5,680 nucleotides of DNA from a bacterium (lineage in GTDB: Bacteria > Patescibacteriota > Gracilibacteria > UM-FILTER-43-11). The stretch lies in NCBI GenBank assembly GCA_030426875.1, contig JAUHXI010000101.1:1-5680 (forward strand), written 5' to 3'. Made by a program: the position numbers and the translations under genes. This document shows positions 5,161-5,680 of this stretch, piece by piece. The first letter of the stretch is position 1, and every line of letters begins with the position of its first letter. The notes under the pieces were generated by a model. It saw only the letters and a list, made by a program, of their open reading frames with translations. It had not been told where the DNA came from and ran no database searches.

Positions 5161-5680
5161 ATGCCACTCCGACGGAAATTTTTCATTTTGTTTTTCATTG
5201 TTGCAATACTACCACTTCTTTTGACAGGCATTTTGACGTTTAATGAATCTCGTGTGGCCTTGAATGATCGCGTGATTGACGGTTTGGAGGCAGTCGCAAG
5301 TGTTCAGGAGGGTCGTGTTAACGAGGTTGTTGATCACTACATTGCACAGGTTAGATTACTCTCCTCTAGAACGCAGTTGCGTTTTTTAATTCATTCATTT
5401 TTTGAAAGTCGAGATAGAGCTGATTTAGACCAAGTATACACAATAATCAATGATGTTCGGGGATTGGTTCAGACCATTAGAGATATTTCAATCATTGATA
5501 TGAATGGTGATTATATCGTTTCGACTCGCTCTAGTCTGGAGGGCTTGAATGTTTCTGATCGTTCCTATTTCATTCAAGGTCAGCAACAGTATAGTTTGCA
5601 TGAGGTGTTTAAAGATGAGAACAACATCCTAAACATAAGACTGGTTGGGCCTCTTAGTTTTGATGGAGAGAATATTGCCG
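5161..5680 (+). CDS. membrane sensor protein with Cache-like extracellular domain (3' end outside window)
   Basis: The frame opens at ATG 5161, three bases after the previous stop, and stays open to the window edge (173 complete codons). A basic start MPLRRK leads into a membrane helix (about 7-27). An alpha-helical stretch (about 28-108) follows, and then a Cache/PDC fold: SIIDMNGDYIVST (110-122), SLEGLNVSDRSYFIQG (125-140) with the typical D-R-x-Y-F ligand-pocket segment, and LNIRLVGPLSFDGENIA (157-173), the strand pair where these domains continue. Such domains sit at the front of histidine kinases, diguanylate cyclases, PP2C-type phosphatases and chemoreceptors; the output domain is beyond the edge and cannot be named. 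The 3-nt spacing implies co-transcription with the binding-protein fusion, suggesting joint ligand sensing. There is no Shine-Dalgarno sequence, so translation may be coupled to the upstream gene. Confidence 0.85.
   Translation, partial: MPLRRKFFILFFIVAILPLLLTGILTFNESRVALNDRVIDGLEAVASVQEGRVNEVVDHYIAQVRLLSSRTQLRFLIHSFFESRDRADLDQVYTIINDVRGLVQTIRDISIIDMNGDYIVSTRSSLEGLNVSDRSYFIQGQQQYSLHEVFKDENNILNIRLVGPLSFDGENIA

Noticed and set aside
1..5680. CRISPR arrays, tRNA or rRNA genes, and TGA recoding.
   Set aside because: No regularly spaced repeats or tRNA/rRNA signatures were seen; all real frames close normally and padR uses TGA as its stop.

Overview
This is an AT-rich bacterial chromosome segment with short, simple intergenic regions. 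It holds five complete genes, one gene cut by the right edge and possibly one cut by the left edge. The standard code fits: padR ends in TGA and no real frame reads through one. None of the six visible start codons has a recognisable Shine-Dalgarno sequence. The lineage cannot be fixed from the sequence. The small PNRVTW-type membrane protein, the DUF3068 domain outside Actinobacteria and the dispersed GGACACAA palindromes loosely suggest a Patescibacteria/CPR-like genome, but that is only an impression.

Layout. Positions 1-84 may be the last 27 codons of a rightward gene. A MarR-family repressor (95-520, minus) follows; its promoter carries a large symmetric operator overlapping the -10 box. 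A seven-helix membrane protein with two related halves (691-1299, plus) has one copy of the same short palindrome on each side. It is followed at its stop codon by a perfect 46-bp palindrome. An AlkC-type DNA glycosylase with a C-terminal Ig-like domain (1379-2503, minus) is divergent from a PadR-family regulator (2621-2962, plus). Their shared 117-bp promoter region contains three inverted repeats.

The 356-bp gap after padR contains a 103-nt element (3084-3186). Its outer arms and central hairpin share one symmetry axis, and its two internal loops carry a direct repeat. After it comes a consensus-grade extended -10 promoter. This drives a 612-aa protein joining a DUF3068/PorA-like extracellular domain, through a pair of membrane helices, to a periplasmic-binding-type domain (ABC_sub_bind family). 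Three bases later begins a membrane sensor with a Cache-like extracellular domain, cut by the window edge. No ABC permease or ATPase is present, so the last two genes look more like a ligand-sensing pair than an importer.

The left part therefore reads as small regulators with a repair enzyme and an orphan membrane protein, separated by palindromic repeats. The right part reads as the start of an envelope sensing operon. The two most unusual items are the fused DUF3068-binding protein with its Cache partner and the axis-sharing palindromic element upstream of them.
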